Origin: Thermofilaceae archaeon
GTDB lineage: Archaea > Thermoproteota > Thermoprotei > Thermofilales > Thermofilaceae
Reading direction: 5' to 3'
NCBI GenBank assembly: GCA_027027675.1
Contig: JALVKT010000106.1
Coordinates: 1-11,509 of the forward strand
DNA: 11,509 nucleotides
Shown: positions 1 through 6,493 of the stretch, piece by piece
Layout: each line of letters opens with the position of its first letter
Position numbering within the stretch: position 1 is the stretch's first letter
The notes under the pieces: generated by a model
Databases searched by the model: none
What the model was told of the DNA's origin: nothing
Seen by the model: the letters and a program-made list of their open reading frames with translations, nothing else
Made by a program: the position numbers and the translations under genes

Positions 1-655
1 TGATGCGGACGGCCACGTCGAGGTCAAGCGGATACGGCCTGGCGACAAGCACGGCCTTGTGCCGGGGCGAGCCGAGGAAGGAGAGGATGTCCTCGGCTAT
101 GCGGCGCCACTCCTCTATCAACTCGAGGGGGCTGGGCCCTCCCCTCCGCACCTTGTCGACCACGCCTTTAACTTTGAGGTACATCTTCACCGCGTCGTTT
201 AGGTGGCTGTAAAACTCCTTCTCCACCTTCACCATGCGTATCCCTCCCCCGGCCGCCATGGTGTCCCACAGCATAACGTCGAAGCCGCCCCGCCTCGCCT
301 GCTCGTAGACGTAGTAGAGGGCGAACTCCTCCACTATCCCGGGCGCCCTGGCCACGTAGTCTATAACCTCGCGCCCCACGGGAAATATGCTGGCCGCAAC
401 CCTGTAGACCTCCTCCCCAAACCTCTCCCGCCAGAGCTCCACAATCTTATCCTCTGAGAGCTGGGAAACCATAAGCCTCCCCTGGAGGAGCACGCCCTCC
501 TCCCCGCGAAGCCCGAGCAGGAAGCCGAGGCTCGGCGTATAGTCGGTCGATATGAGGTGCACGCGCAGCCCCCGCGCGGCGAGGTAGACCGCTGAGGCCG
601 CCGCCATGGTGGACTTGCCGACTCCGCCTTTACCCCAGAAGCTCACCGCCTTCAC
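1..655 (-). CDS. ArsA/Get3-family P-loop ATPase (partial, C-terminus outside window)
   Basis: The first 218 residues of a SIMIBI-class ATPase are visible, reading from a GTG at 655 and open to the left edge. Residues 8-16 form a deviant Walker A (GKGGVGKST) with the extra lysine typical of ArsA/Get3/MinD ATPases, which act as dimers. The following alanine-rich helix, the 'STDYTPSLG' segment (the place of 'DPAHSLSD' in ArsA) and the later 'LWDTMAAGGG' segment (the place of the switch 'DTAPTGHTLR') favour ArsA/Get3 over MinD/ParA. Family roles are ATP-driven arsenite export or delivery of tail-anchored membrane proteins; nothing here shows which. No arsenic genes are nearby in the window. The switch and 'DPAHS' regions are divergent, so substrate handling may differ. 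The GTG start follows a GGTGG-like site and has a TATA-like box at the right distance. ArsA-like membership is moderately sure; the exact function is unknown. Confidence 0.72.
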   Translation of the reverse strand, partial: MKAVSFWGKGGVGKSTMAAASAVYLAARGLRVHLISTDYTPSLGFLLGLRGEEGVLLQGRLMVSQLSEDKIVELWRERFGEEVYRVAASIFPVGREVIDYVARAPGIVEEFALYYVYEQARRGGFDVMLWDTMAAGGGIRMVKVEKEFYSHLNDAVKMYLKVKGVVDKVRRGGPSPLELIEEWRRIAEDILSFLGSPRHKAVLVARPYPLDLDVAVRI

Positions 656-677
656 GTGCCTTCCACCCCGGCTACCC

Positions 678-685
678 CTATAAGG
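678..685 (-). promoter_or_regulatory. TATA-like box for the ArsA-family gene
   Basis: Read on the minus strand this is CCTTATAG, centred about 26 bases upstream of the GTG at 655. That spacing puts transcription start at or next to the start codon, as in leaderless archaeal mRNAs. The call rests on sequence and spacing only. Confidence 0.45.
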
Positions 686-814
686 CGTCGCCCCCTTAAT
701 GTGTGGGCCGGGGAGATGGCCGCACGGTCCTATACCGAGCCCCCCGGCGGTGAGGTGGCCCCTACACGCGGGATCCCCGGCCCGTCTCTGGATGAAGCGA
801 GAAATGTAATGATA

Positions 815-824
815 CAAATATATA
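815..824 (+). promoter_or_regulatory. TATA-like box for the DUF1508 gene
   Basis: The A/T run AAATATATA stands out in GC-rich surroundings. It would set transcription start near 846, leaving a leader of about 12 bases that holds the ribosome site GGAGGAG (846-852) just before the ATG at 858. Confidence 0.55.
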
Positions 825-857
825 CCATAGCGCCGTCTAGACCGTGGAGGAGAAAAA

Positions 858-1046
858 ATGGCAAAGGCTAGGTTCGAGCTCTTCCAGGACAAGAGCGGCA
901 AGTGGCGCTTCAGGCTTGTAGCCCCCAACAACGAGATAATAGCCTCCAGCGAGGCCTACTCCAGCAAGCAGGCCGCGATCAAGGGCATCGAGGCCGTAAA
1001 GAAGTACGCGCCCGAGGCAGAAATCATAGAGAAGGAGCAGGAGTAA
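858..1046 (+). CDS. Small DUF1508 (YegP-like) domain protein
   Basis: This 62-residue protein is a single DUF1508 domain. It starts with the family pattern of an 'F-E-L-F-x-D-K-S-G-K-W-R-F-R-L' strand pair, then 'APNNEIIASSEAYSSKQAAIKGIEAVKKYA', where the polar strand leads into the 'YSSK' turn and a helix. Bacterial YegP has two such units in tandem; one unit here suggests a homodimer. The family is small and cytoplasmic, often called stress-related, with no established biochemical activity. The ATG is preceded by a strong GGAGGAG site and a TATA-like box, so the start is secure. It converges on the alkyltransferase gene and the two overlap by 23 bases at their 3' ends. Family assignment is confident; function is unknown. 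Confidence 0.85.
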   Translation: MAKARFELFQDKSGKWRFRLVAPNNEIIASSEAYSSKQAAIKGIEAVKKYAPEAEIIEKEQE

Positions 1047-1506
1047 GGGCTCCCTCCACGGCGAGGAGGAGAATCTTCGCCCCGAGGCCGAGCCCGTAAC
1101 CACCCATACCATTTTTGCCTACAACCCTGTGGCATGGCACCAGTATGGGCACGGGGTTCCTGTTCAGCACAGTCCCCACGGCGCGCGCGGCCCCAGGCCT
1201 TCCAGCTGCTGCGGCGACTTCGCCGTAGGTTAGCGTGCGGCCGCGGGGGATCCTGGAGACAACGTTTAGCACGGCGCCTGCGAACCCGCTTCTCGGATAG
1301 ACGGGGGTGAAGGTGAATCTTTCCCTGCGCCCCGAGGCGTACTCTATAATCTCTCCCAGGAGTTCTAGGGCCTCGCCCCCGGGTTTCAGGCTCCACCTCG
1401 AGGTTTTCGAGGCGAACTTCCTGGGCCGGTCTATGAGGAAGGCCTTCCCGTCTTCCGCGGCGGCGCAGAGCCTGCCGAGAGGCGTAGGGGCGCAGGCGGC
1501 GTACAC
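1024..1506 (-). CDS. ogt: Methylated-DNA--[protein]-cysteine S-methyltransferase
   Basis: This 160-residue suicide repair protein takes the alkyl group from O6-alkylguanine in DNA onto its own cysteine. The C-terminal domain is complete: a helix-turn-helix region ('YGEVAAAAGRPGAARAVG', about 94-111) with the arginine that takes the place of the flipped base, the 'NRNP' hinge (115-118), the 'PCHRV' active site with nucleophile Cys125, and the following 'GGYGLGLGAK' loop that contacts the alkylated base. The N-terminal domain (about 1-70) is short and variable, as usual in archaea. Length fits the family. The start is a GTG with no ribosome site and a TATA-like box 26 bases upstream, so the mRNA is probably leaderless. 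Its last codons overlap the convergent DUF1508 gene. Confidence 0.95.
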   Translation of the reverse strand: MYAACAPTPLGRLCAAAEDGKAFLIDRPRKFASKTSRWSLKPGGEALELLGEIIEYASGRRERFTFTPVYPRSGFAGAVLNVVSRIPRGRTLTYGEVAAAAGRPGAARAVGTVLNRNPVPILVPCHRVVGKNGMGGYGLGLGAKILLLAVEGALTPAPSL

Positions 1507-1518
1507 GGGGAGATAGCG

Positions 1519-1536
1519 TTTTTATCGCCTAATAAA
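1519..1536. promoter_or_regulatory. Back-to-back promoters for ogt and the DUF389 gene
   Basis: Two TATA-like boxes sit side by side. On the minus strand TTTATTAG (1529-1536) is centred about 26 bases from the GTG of ogt at 1506. On the plus strand TTTTTATC (1519-1526) predicts transcription start near 1548, about 20 bases before the ATG at 1570. TATA-binding at one box should hinder the other, so the two genes may compete; that part is inference. Confidence 0.5.
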
Positions 1537-1569
1537 TTGTTTAGGAGGCCGTTTCCGGGTGAAGTCGCG

Positions 1570-3861
1570 ATGCGGAGACTAGCGGCAGCGTTGATCGTCG
1601 CGTTGGCATTGGCCTTCCCACTGCTCGTCTATGCGCAGCCAACGCTTTCCCTTCGCAGTGGCGACGGCCTGGTCTTCGTGGAGGTGGGCTATAGTGGCGC
1701 ATACAACCTGTCAGTGGTTGTCCGCGACTCCGCCGGTACAACTGTCTACGCCAACAAGACCATGTGCGCCTATAACTGTACGCTGAGCTTTAAGCGCCCC
1801 GAGCCCGGCGTATACTACGTCAATGTGAACGTTGAGGGCGTGAACGGGTCGTGGAGTAGGACGGAGACGCTTGTAGTCGAGCCCACGCGGGACGATTTCT
1901 CACACATCCTGGCCAGGCTCTCCAGGGTCGCGGCCACAGTGGAGGAGGCCCCCTACCTGTACAGTGACTTGAAGCCGCTGGTCTCCGAGGCGAGAACCTA
2001 CTATGGGATGGCTCTAAAGGCTTTTCTCGACGGCAGGGGGGACATGGCCGCCTACTACTACTGGAGGTGCAGTAGACGCCTAGCCTACCTGGAGGCCGCT
2101 GTGAGCTCGCGGGGCGGCGGAGGGCTGTACGCGGCCTTCTCCCACCTGGAGGAGTACCTGAGCCTAAGCCTCCCGGTCGTGATGGACTTTTGGGCGAAGA
2201 TCCTCTTATCCACATTTATACTCCCCCTCATTCTCCTGGCCGCGGCGCCCCTCTACATTTCGAGCGTCGAGGACTGGATACACGCGGTTATGGAGAGCCT
2301 CGACAAGAGGGATGAAAGCATCTACACTGCGGCGGAGGAGACTAGGAAGAGGGCCCTCGAGCTCCTGCAGGGCGCCTCCAGGCTCGTCAAGGTGAAGGCT
2401 AAGACGCTGGTAATGACCCTCATGTCAGCGCTGATCGCGGCTATAGGCCTGATAACGAACAACACAGCCGTCGTTATAGCGTCGATGCTCATAGCGCCCT
2501 TCATGAGCGTAGTGCTGGGCGCCGCGATAGGCCTAGCCATGCCTCGGAGAGAAGTCGTAGTCGACGGGGAGAGGGTGAGGGGGGAGGACATCTTCAGCGA
2601 GGGGCTGCGCAACATAGTCTTGCTGACCGTTGCGAGCCTCGTGCTCGTTTGGATAACCGTTAAGGCGGCCTCCTTCTTCGTACCCATATTTCCGGGTAGC
2701 GAGATAATGGCAAGGTCTAGGCCTAACTTCTCGGATCTGGCCATAGCGATAGGCGCCGGCCTGGCCTGCGCGGTCAGCTACGTCGGCGTACTCGAGTTCT
2801 CGGGGCTCATAGGCGCCGCCATAGCTATAGCGCTCATACCGCCGCTCGCGACGATAGGGATAGGCGTGGCTATCGGCCGCGTCGACATCTCTCTCGGGGC
2901 GTTCTCGCTTTTCTACATAAACACGATCTCAATAATTCTCGCCTCTATATTCGTGATAAAGTTCTACATTATACAGCCGGTGGCTAGGTACTTCTTCAGC
3001 AGGCTTGAGAGGGGAGCGGAGTCGCTTCCAGAGTTCATCGTGGAGAGCCTGCAGCTGTGGGTGAACGCCACCTTCGGCTTCACGGGCGGGTGGGACGAGA
3101 AGAGCATCTCCAACAACCTTAAGAGGCTTTTCAAGTTGCTGGTAAAGTTCGTGTTCTTCCCCGTCGCCGTAGTGGCCGGCTACGCCCTGCTCATGTCCTC
3201 GCCGATCCCCACGCTCCTCTCCCAGGCCTCTCTCAGCCTCGTGGAGACGGCCGGCAGGTTTCTCGCGGAGTTCTCCACCAGAGTTATCACCGCGATATCG
3301 CTGCTCGCGTTCATAGCGATGGCATACTACACCTACAAGATAGTGAGGGGTAGGGGGCTTTTCAGGCGCCGCTTCCTAGCGTCTGCTGCCGTGTTCTGGC
3401 TCACAGCCTCCCTGGCAACGAAGATAGTGTATTTTCCGCGCTCCAACCTCGTGTTCCTCACTGTCTTCGCGGTCTACGTCCTCGTAGTCTACTACTGGGG
3501 CGAGGTGAGGAGGCAGTGGAGCCACTACGTCATACTGGGCTTCACAGTGTTCACGATACTGATAATATCCCTGCAGAGCATAGAGGTCTACCAGGTCAGC
3601 ACGGCGGCGCAGAAGCTCAGCTCAGAGAGCACGGTCGTAGCCGACGCGGTGGCCATATTCTTCGGCGTAAGCCCGGAAAACGTCACGGCCACCGTTGTTC
3701 AAGGCAAAAACCCGAGGCTAACGGTTCGGGTGTACGTGTCTGTGAGGCAGCTCGGCTCGCTGGAAAAAGCGGTCAGGGCGGTGGACATCCTGGAGAAAAC
3801 GTTTAGGGAGTACGGTTTTGAGAGGGGACAGGTGGACATAGTGTTTTCTCTGAAGCCCTAA
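1570..3861 (+). CDS. Large DUF389-domain membrane protein with secreted N-terminal region
   Basis: The protein has 763 residues from the ATG at 1570. In order: a Sec-type signal peptide (about 1-23, ending near 'VYAQP'); a beta-rich, probably Ig-like external domain (24-100); a helical stretch (105-190); a membrane helix (207-230); a charged cytoplasmic helix; the DUF389 core (about 276-470) with closely spaced membrane helices and the 'ALIPPLATIGIG' motif; about five more membrane helices (527-674); and a C-terminal alpha/beta domain (675-763). DUF389 proteins, known as TIGR00341 when short, have no proven function; a transporter or envelope role is a guess. The usual length is 300-450 residues, so this one is much enlarged. 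A TTG at 1537 would add 11 residues, but the ATG has a GGGTGA site (1557-1562) and directly begins the signal peptide. It ends six bases before a convergent small gene. Confidence 0.82.
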   Translation: MRRLAAALIVALALAFPLLVYAQPTLSLRSGDGLVFVEVGYSGAYNLSVVVRDSAGTTVYANKTMCAYNCTLSFKRPEPGVYYVNVNVEGVNGSWSRTETLVVEPTRDDFSHILARLSRVAATVEEAPYLYSDLKPLVSEARTYYGMALKAFLDGRGDMAAYYYWRCSRRLAYLEAAVSSRGGGGLYAAFSHLEEYLSLSLPVVMDFWAKILLSTFILPLILLAAAPLYISSVEDWIHAVMESLDKRDESIYTAAEETRKRALELLQGASRLVKVKAKTLVMTLMSALIAAIGLITNNTAVVIASMLIAPFMSVVLGAAIGLAMPRREVVVDGERVRGEDIFSEGLRNIVLLTVASLVLVWITVKAASFFVPIFPGSEIMARSRPNFSDLAIAIGAGLACAVSYVGVLEFSGLIGAAIAIALIPPLATIGIGVAIGRVDISLGAFSLFYINTISIILASIFVIKFYIIQPVARYFFSRLERGAESLPEFIVESLQLWVNATFGFTGGWDEKSISNNLKRLFKLLVKFVFFPVAVVAGYALLMSSPIPTLLSQASLSLVETAGRFLAEFSTRVITAISLLAFIAMAYYTYKIVRGRGLFRRRFLASAAVFWLTASLATKIVYFPRSNLVFLTVFAVYVLVVYYWGEVRRQWSHYVILGFTVFTILIISLQSIEVYQVSTAAQKLSSESTVVADAVAIFFGVSPENVTATVVQGKNPRLTVRVYVSVRQLGSLEKAVRAVDILEKTFREYGFERGQVDIVFSLKP

Positions 3862-3867
3862 GCCCGG

Positions 3868-4098
3868 CTAAACGTTGAACACCTTTCTCCTCTTGGTGAA
3901 GTATATCTTTATAACGTTACCCACGGTCTCAACCCTAAACTTCGAGGAGACCTCAAATATCGCCTCACTTATCTCGTCGTCCTCGTATCCCAGCGCGTAA
4001 AGCTCGTCCTTTATAACCCTCCCTGTACCGTTTATCTCGTCCCTCTTAGCGAGGTTCACTATCATCTCCGCAAGCTCTTCAACCCGGCTTTTCCCCAA
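3868..4098 (-). CDS. Hypothetical 76-residue protein
   Basis: I do not recognise this protein. It is predicted to be mostly helical, with a helix at residues 4-18, another around 'GRVIKDELYALGY', and one around 'DDEISEAIFEVSSKF', then a short strand pair ('RVETVGNVIKIYF') and a basic tail ('TKRRK'). Three helices followed by a strand hairpin and a basic end suggest a small winged-helix DNA-binding fold, but no diagnostic motif is visible. The start is a TTG with a GGTGA site seven bases upstream and a TATA-like box (4121-4128) on the minus strand, which supports a real gene. Charge distribution and third-position GC also look coding. It is convergent with the DUF389 gene. Confidence 0.68.
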   Translation of the reverse strand: MGKSRVEELAEMIVNLAKRDEINGTGRVIKDELYALGYEDDEISEAIFEVSSKFRVETVGNVIKIYFTKRRKVFNV

Positions 4099-4120
4099 TA
4101 CGGTTCACCCATCTCCCAGG

Positions 4121-4128
4121 ATATATGC
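4121..4128 (-). promoter_or_regulatory. TATA-like box for the 76-residue gene
   Basis: Minus-strand GCATATAT is centred about 26 bases from the TTG at 4098. It would give a nearly leaderless transcript, even though a GGTGA sequence also precedes the start; the two signals do not agree on leader length. Confidence 0.4.
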
Positions 4129-4259
4129 GGGGTCACAGTTATCGGTTTTTCCGTGGCAGGGGAAGAAATATAACGGAGCGGCCAGAAGAAATGTTGTTCC
4201 CAAGGGCTTCTGCGGCCGCAGCCGCGGTTCGACACTTGGTGAAGTCTTCTTCGACAAAG

Positions 4260-4306
4260 CTTAAATACCGTTCACGGCCCCCCTTCTCCGAGAAAGACTG
4301 CAGGTG
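4260..4306 (+). promoter_or_regulatory. Promoter and ribosome site for the KipA-like gene
   Basis: TTAAATAC at 4261-4268 is a TATA-like box predicting transcription start near 4290. AGGTG at 4302-4306 lies eight bases before the ATG at 4314. Together they favour that ATG over the upstream open frame. Confidence 0.5.
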
Positions 4307-4313
4307 CGCCCCC

Positions 4314-4886
4314 ATGACGGTCAGGATACTTACAGCTAGGAATGCTTACCTCTCACCGAGCCCCACACACTCGGCAAGGAAGTACATGCACGCAGCCGCC
4401 ACCATAATATCGGCTAACAGCCCATTCTCCCCCGCCATCGAGCTCGTCAACGGCCACATAGCATTCGAGGCTGTCACAAAGGCCTTCTTCGCAGTGACCG
4501 GCGACGCCATGGTCGAGATAAACGGCCGCAAGGCCGAGCCCTGGCGCTCCTACACGCTCCTCCCCGGGACAAGGGTTGTCGTGGACGGCAACTCCTACGT
4601 CTCCTTCCACGGGTTAAAGGCGGAGGGCGTGTCCGGCAAGGTCCCGCTTGCACCGGGCTTCATCCTCTCCTGCGCCACGGTTAACGGCGAGTTCACGGCG
4701 AAGAGGCTCCTCGCCTTCAAGGTGCCGGTTACGATGCGCATCCCGAGGGGCGACTGGCTCGACATGATACGCAGGCTCCAGAGGCACGTGGCCCTGGCCA
4801 GGGAGGCCGTGGAGCGGGGCGCCGAGCTAGTAAAGGTTCGCGTGGGGAGCCGCGAGTTCGAGATATGGGTTCAGGAGCTCGCGTAG
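4314..4886 (+). CDS. Shortened KipA/PxpC-like (AHS2) protein
   Basis: This 190-residue protein resembles the N-terminal half of the KipA/PxpC family, also called allophanate hydrolase subunit 2 or 'biotin-dependent carboxyltransferase family'. The best match is residues about 35-90: 'SPFSPAIELVNGHIAFEA', then 'FFAVTGDAMVEINGRKAEPWRSYTLLPGTRVVV', which follows the family order of aligned strands and the 'TG-D...ING...W....LxxG' pattern. The usual early motif (TVQDxGR-like) is degenerate, and the roughly 100-residue second half of a normal 300-residue KipA is missing; a charged helical tail (about 145-190) replaces it. With KipI (PxpB) and PxpA, PxpC makes 5-oxoprolinase; neither partner is in the window. 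It lies just upstream of the carboxylase operon but has its own promoter. Distant homology is likely; catalytic activity is doubtful. Confidence 0.6.
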   Translation: MTVRILTARNAYLSPSPTHSARKYMHAAATIISANSPFSPAIELVNGHIAFEAVTKAFFAVTGDAMVEINGRKAEPWRSYTLLPGTRVVVDGNSYVSFHGLKAEGVSGKVPLAPGFILSCATVNGEFTAKRLLAFKVPVTMRIPRGDWLDMIRRLQRHVALAREAVERGAELVKVRVGSREFEIWVQELA

Positions 4887-4890
4887 GCTC

Positions 4891-4929
4891 ATATAAATTA
4901 GAGATGTCCTTTTTCCTCCGGGCGGGGTG
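4891..4929 (+). promoter_or_regulatory. Promoter and ribosome site of the carboxylase operon
   Basis: ATATAAAT at 4891-4898 is a good TATA-like box, with transcription start expected near 4920. GGGGTG at 4924-4929 is the ribosome site for the GTG at 4935. The leader would be about 15 bases. An internal T-run (4910-4914) may end the KipA-like transcript. Confidence 0.55.
4910..4914 (+). terminator. Possible T-rich terminator after the KipA-like gene
   Basis: A run of five T followed by pyrimidines lies 24 bases past the TAG of the KipA-like gene. Archaeal RNA polymerase can stop at such runs without a hairpin. The evidence is weak. Confidence 0.25.
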
Positions 4930-4934
4930 TCTAG

Positions 4935-6482
4935 GTGGAAGACAAGGTAGCCGAGCTTCTTGAGAAGCGCAAGCAAGCCGAGGAGGGTGGAGGACGGGAA
5001 CGGCTAGAGAAGATCAGGAGCCAGGGAAGGCTAACAGCGTTTGACAGGCTACGCCTACTCGTCGACCCCGACTCTTTCGTCCATCTGGGCCGCTTCGTGA
5101 CTCACAGGGCTACAGGCTTCGGGATGGAGAAGAAGAAGGCCTACGGGGACGGCGTGCTCACAGGCCTCGCCACCATCCAGGGTAGAAAGGTGGCGGTGTA
5201 CCTCCAGGACTTCTCCTTCATGGGCGGGAGCGTAGGCGAGATGCACGCGGCGAAGATCGCGCGCACAATAGAGCTCGCCGTAAAGCTAGGCGTCCCCGTG
5301 ATAGGAATCAACGACTCCGGTGGAGCGAGGATACAGGAGGGCGTTGACAGCCTGAAGGGCTACGGGGACATCTTCTACAGGAACGTGATGGCGAGCGGCG
5401 TCGTGCCCCAGATAATGGCTATCATGGGGCCATGCGCTGGCGGGGCGGTGTACTCGCCGGCCCTGGCGGACTTCATCATTATGACTAGGAAGAGCTACAT
5501 GTTCGTCACCGGCCCAAAGGTGGTGAAGGCGGCTATAGGGGAGGAGGTCACCTTCGAGGAGCTGGGCGGGGCCGAGGTGCACGCAACGAGGAGCGGCGTG
5601 GCCCACTTCGTCGTTGAGAGCGACGAGGAGGGGATAGAGCTTATCAAAAGGCTGCTCTCCTACCTGCCCAGCAACAACCTCGAAGACCCTCCCTACGTGG
5701 ACACTGGCGACGACCCCTACAGGGAGGACGAGTCCCTGAACAGCCTGGTGCCCGACGACCCCATAAAGCCCTACGACGTCCACGACGTCATAGACAGGCT
5801 CTTCGACAGGGGCTCCTTCCTCGAGGTGCAGAAGTTCTTCGCGCCCAACGCCGTCGTAGGCTTCGCCAGGCTCGGCGGCCACGTGGTCGGCGTCGTGGCG
5901 AACCAGCCGGCGGTGATGGCCGGCAGCCTGGACATAGACTCCAGCGACAAGATCTCCCGCTTCGTACGCTTCTGCGACGCCTTCAACATACCCCTCGTGA
6001 CGCTCGTCGACGTGCCCGGCTTCCTCCCGGGAACACAGCAGGAGCACGGCGGCGTCATAAGGCACGGCGCAAAGATAATATATGCCTACGCGGAGGCCAC
6101 CGTTCCAAAGCTCACCGTGATCATGAGGAAGGCCTACGGCGGCGCCTACATAGCCATGAGCAGCAAGCACCTCGGCGCAGACTACGTTGCCGCCTGGCCG
6201 ACGGCGGAGATAGCCGTCATGGGGCCGCGGGGGGCCATAGAGATAATATATAGGAGAGAGCTGGCCAAGGCGGAGAACCCGGAGGAGTTCGTTAAGAGGG
6301 TTGAGGAGCAGTATAGGAGGGAGATAGCAAACCCCTACGTCCCAGCCTCCAGGGGCTACGTGGACGACGTCCTCCTACCCAGCGAGACCAGGGGCGTCCT
6401 CTACCGCGTGCTGCAGCACCTCCTCGACAAGAGGGAGAAGCACCCGAGGCCCCCGAGGAAGCACGGCTTACCGCCCGTGTAG
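4935..6482 (+). CDS. Acyl-CoA carboxylase carboxyltransferase subunit (PccB/MmdA family)
   Basis: This full-length 515-residue carboxyltransferase moves CO2 between carboxybiotin and an acyl-CoA. The N-terminal crotonase-like domain has 'SGGARIQEG' (128-136) and 'GPCAGGAVYSPA' (165-176), the first oxyanion and CoA site. The C-terminal domain has 'VPGFLPGTQQEHGGVIRHGAK' beginning at 360, 'KAYGGAYIAMSSKHLGAD' beginning at 399, and 'WPTAEIAVMGPRGA' beginning at 421, which bind biotin and form the second oxyanion site. It begins with GTG after a GGGGTG site and is first in an operon with the 53-residue protein and the biotin carrier. The same fold serves acetyl/propionyl-CoA carboxylase, methylmalonyl-CoA decarboxylase and transcarboxylase. 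Ile406 lies where Streptomyces enzymes carry Ile (AccB) or Asp (PccB), hinting at broad acetyl/propionyl use. Family is certain; direction and substrate are not. Confidence 0.93.
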   Translation: MEDKVAELLEKRKQAEEGGGRERLEKIRSQGRLTAFDRLRLLVDPDSFVHLGRFVTHRATGFGMEKKKAYGDGVLTGLATIQGRKVAVYLQDFSFMGGSVGEMHAAKIARTIELAVKLGVPVIGINDSGGARIQEGVDSLKGYGDIFYRNVMASGVVPQIMAIMGPCAGGAVYSPALADFIIMTRKSYMFVTGPKVVKAAIGEEVTFEELGGAEVHATRSGVAHFVVESDEEGIELIKRLLSYLPSNNLEDPPYVDTGDDPYREDESLNSLVPDDPIKPYDVHDVIDRLFDRGSFLEVQKFFAPNAVVGFARLGGHVVGVVANQPAVMAGSLDIDSSDKISRFVRFCDAFNIPLVTLVDVPGFLPGTQQEHGGVIRHGAKIIYAYAEATVPKLTVIMRKAYGGAYIAMSSKHLGADYVAAWPTAEIAVMGPRGAIEIIYRRELAKAENPEEFVKRVEEQYRREIANPYVPASRGYVDDVLLPSETRGVLYRVLQHLLDKREKHPRPPRKHGLPPV

Positions 6483-6493
6483 GGGAGAGGGGC

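Larger units (their letters stand above)
656..857. other. Divergent intergenic region between the ArsA-family and DUF1508 genes
   Basis: About 200 bases separate two divergently transcribed genes. The left side carries the minus-strand TATA-like box, and the right end has an A/T-rich plus-strand box. The GC-rich middle (about 700-790) has an open frame with no credible protein character. I see no RNA gene or repeat. Confidence 0.5.
4099..4313. other. Divergent intergenic region, 215 bases
   Basis: The plus-strand frame is open from 4125, but its translation is low-complexity and unlike the protein that follows, so I treat it as non-coding. Besides the promoter boxes at each end there is a third A/T-rich box on the plus strand (GAAATATAAC, 4165-4174) with no gene at the right distance. 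A ten-base palindrome, TGCGGCCGCA, lies at 4211-4220. Confidence 0.45.

Noticed and set aside
203..457. An 84-codon plus-strand frame opposite the ArsA-family gene
   Set aside because: It is antisense to the conserved ATPase and its translation has no recognisable domain.
956..1396. A 146-codon minus-strand frame overlapping ogt
   Set aside because: It overlaps the well-conserved alkyltransferase in another frame on the same strand and is Arg- and Gly-rich shadow sequence.
1537..1569. TTG start for the DUF389 protein
   Set aside because: It lies upstream of the predicted transcription start and would put an arginine- and proline-containing stretch before a normal signal peptide; the ATG at 1570 has a GGGTGA site.
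4225..4236. GGTTCGA-like sequence resembling a tRNA B box
   Set aside because: The flanking bases do not pair as a T arm, and no anticodon or acceptor stem could be found around it.
4125..4313. N-terminal extension of the KipA-like protein
   Set aside because: The translation is low-complexity and unlike the family. A TATA-like box and AGGTG site lie within it and point to the ATG at 4314.
5286..6170. A 294-codon open frame on the minus strand inside the carboxyltransferase gene
   Set aside because: It is antisense to a clear, full-length conserved protein, and its translation is rich in His, Val and Gly, as expected from the reverse of GC-rich codons.
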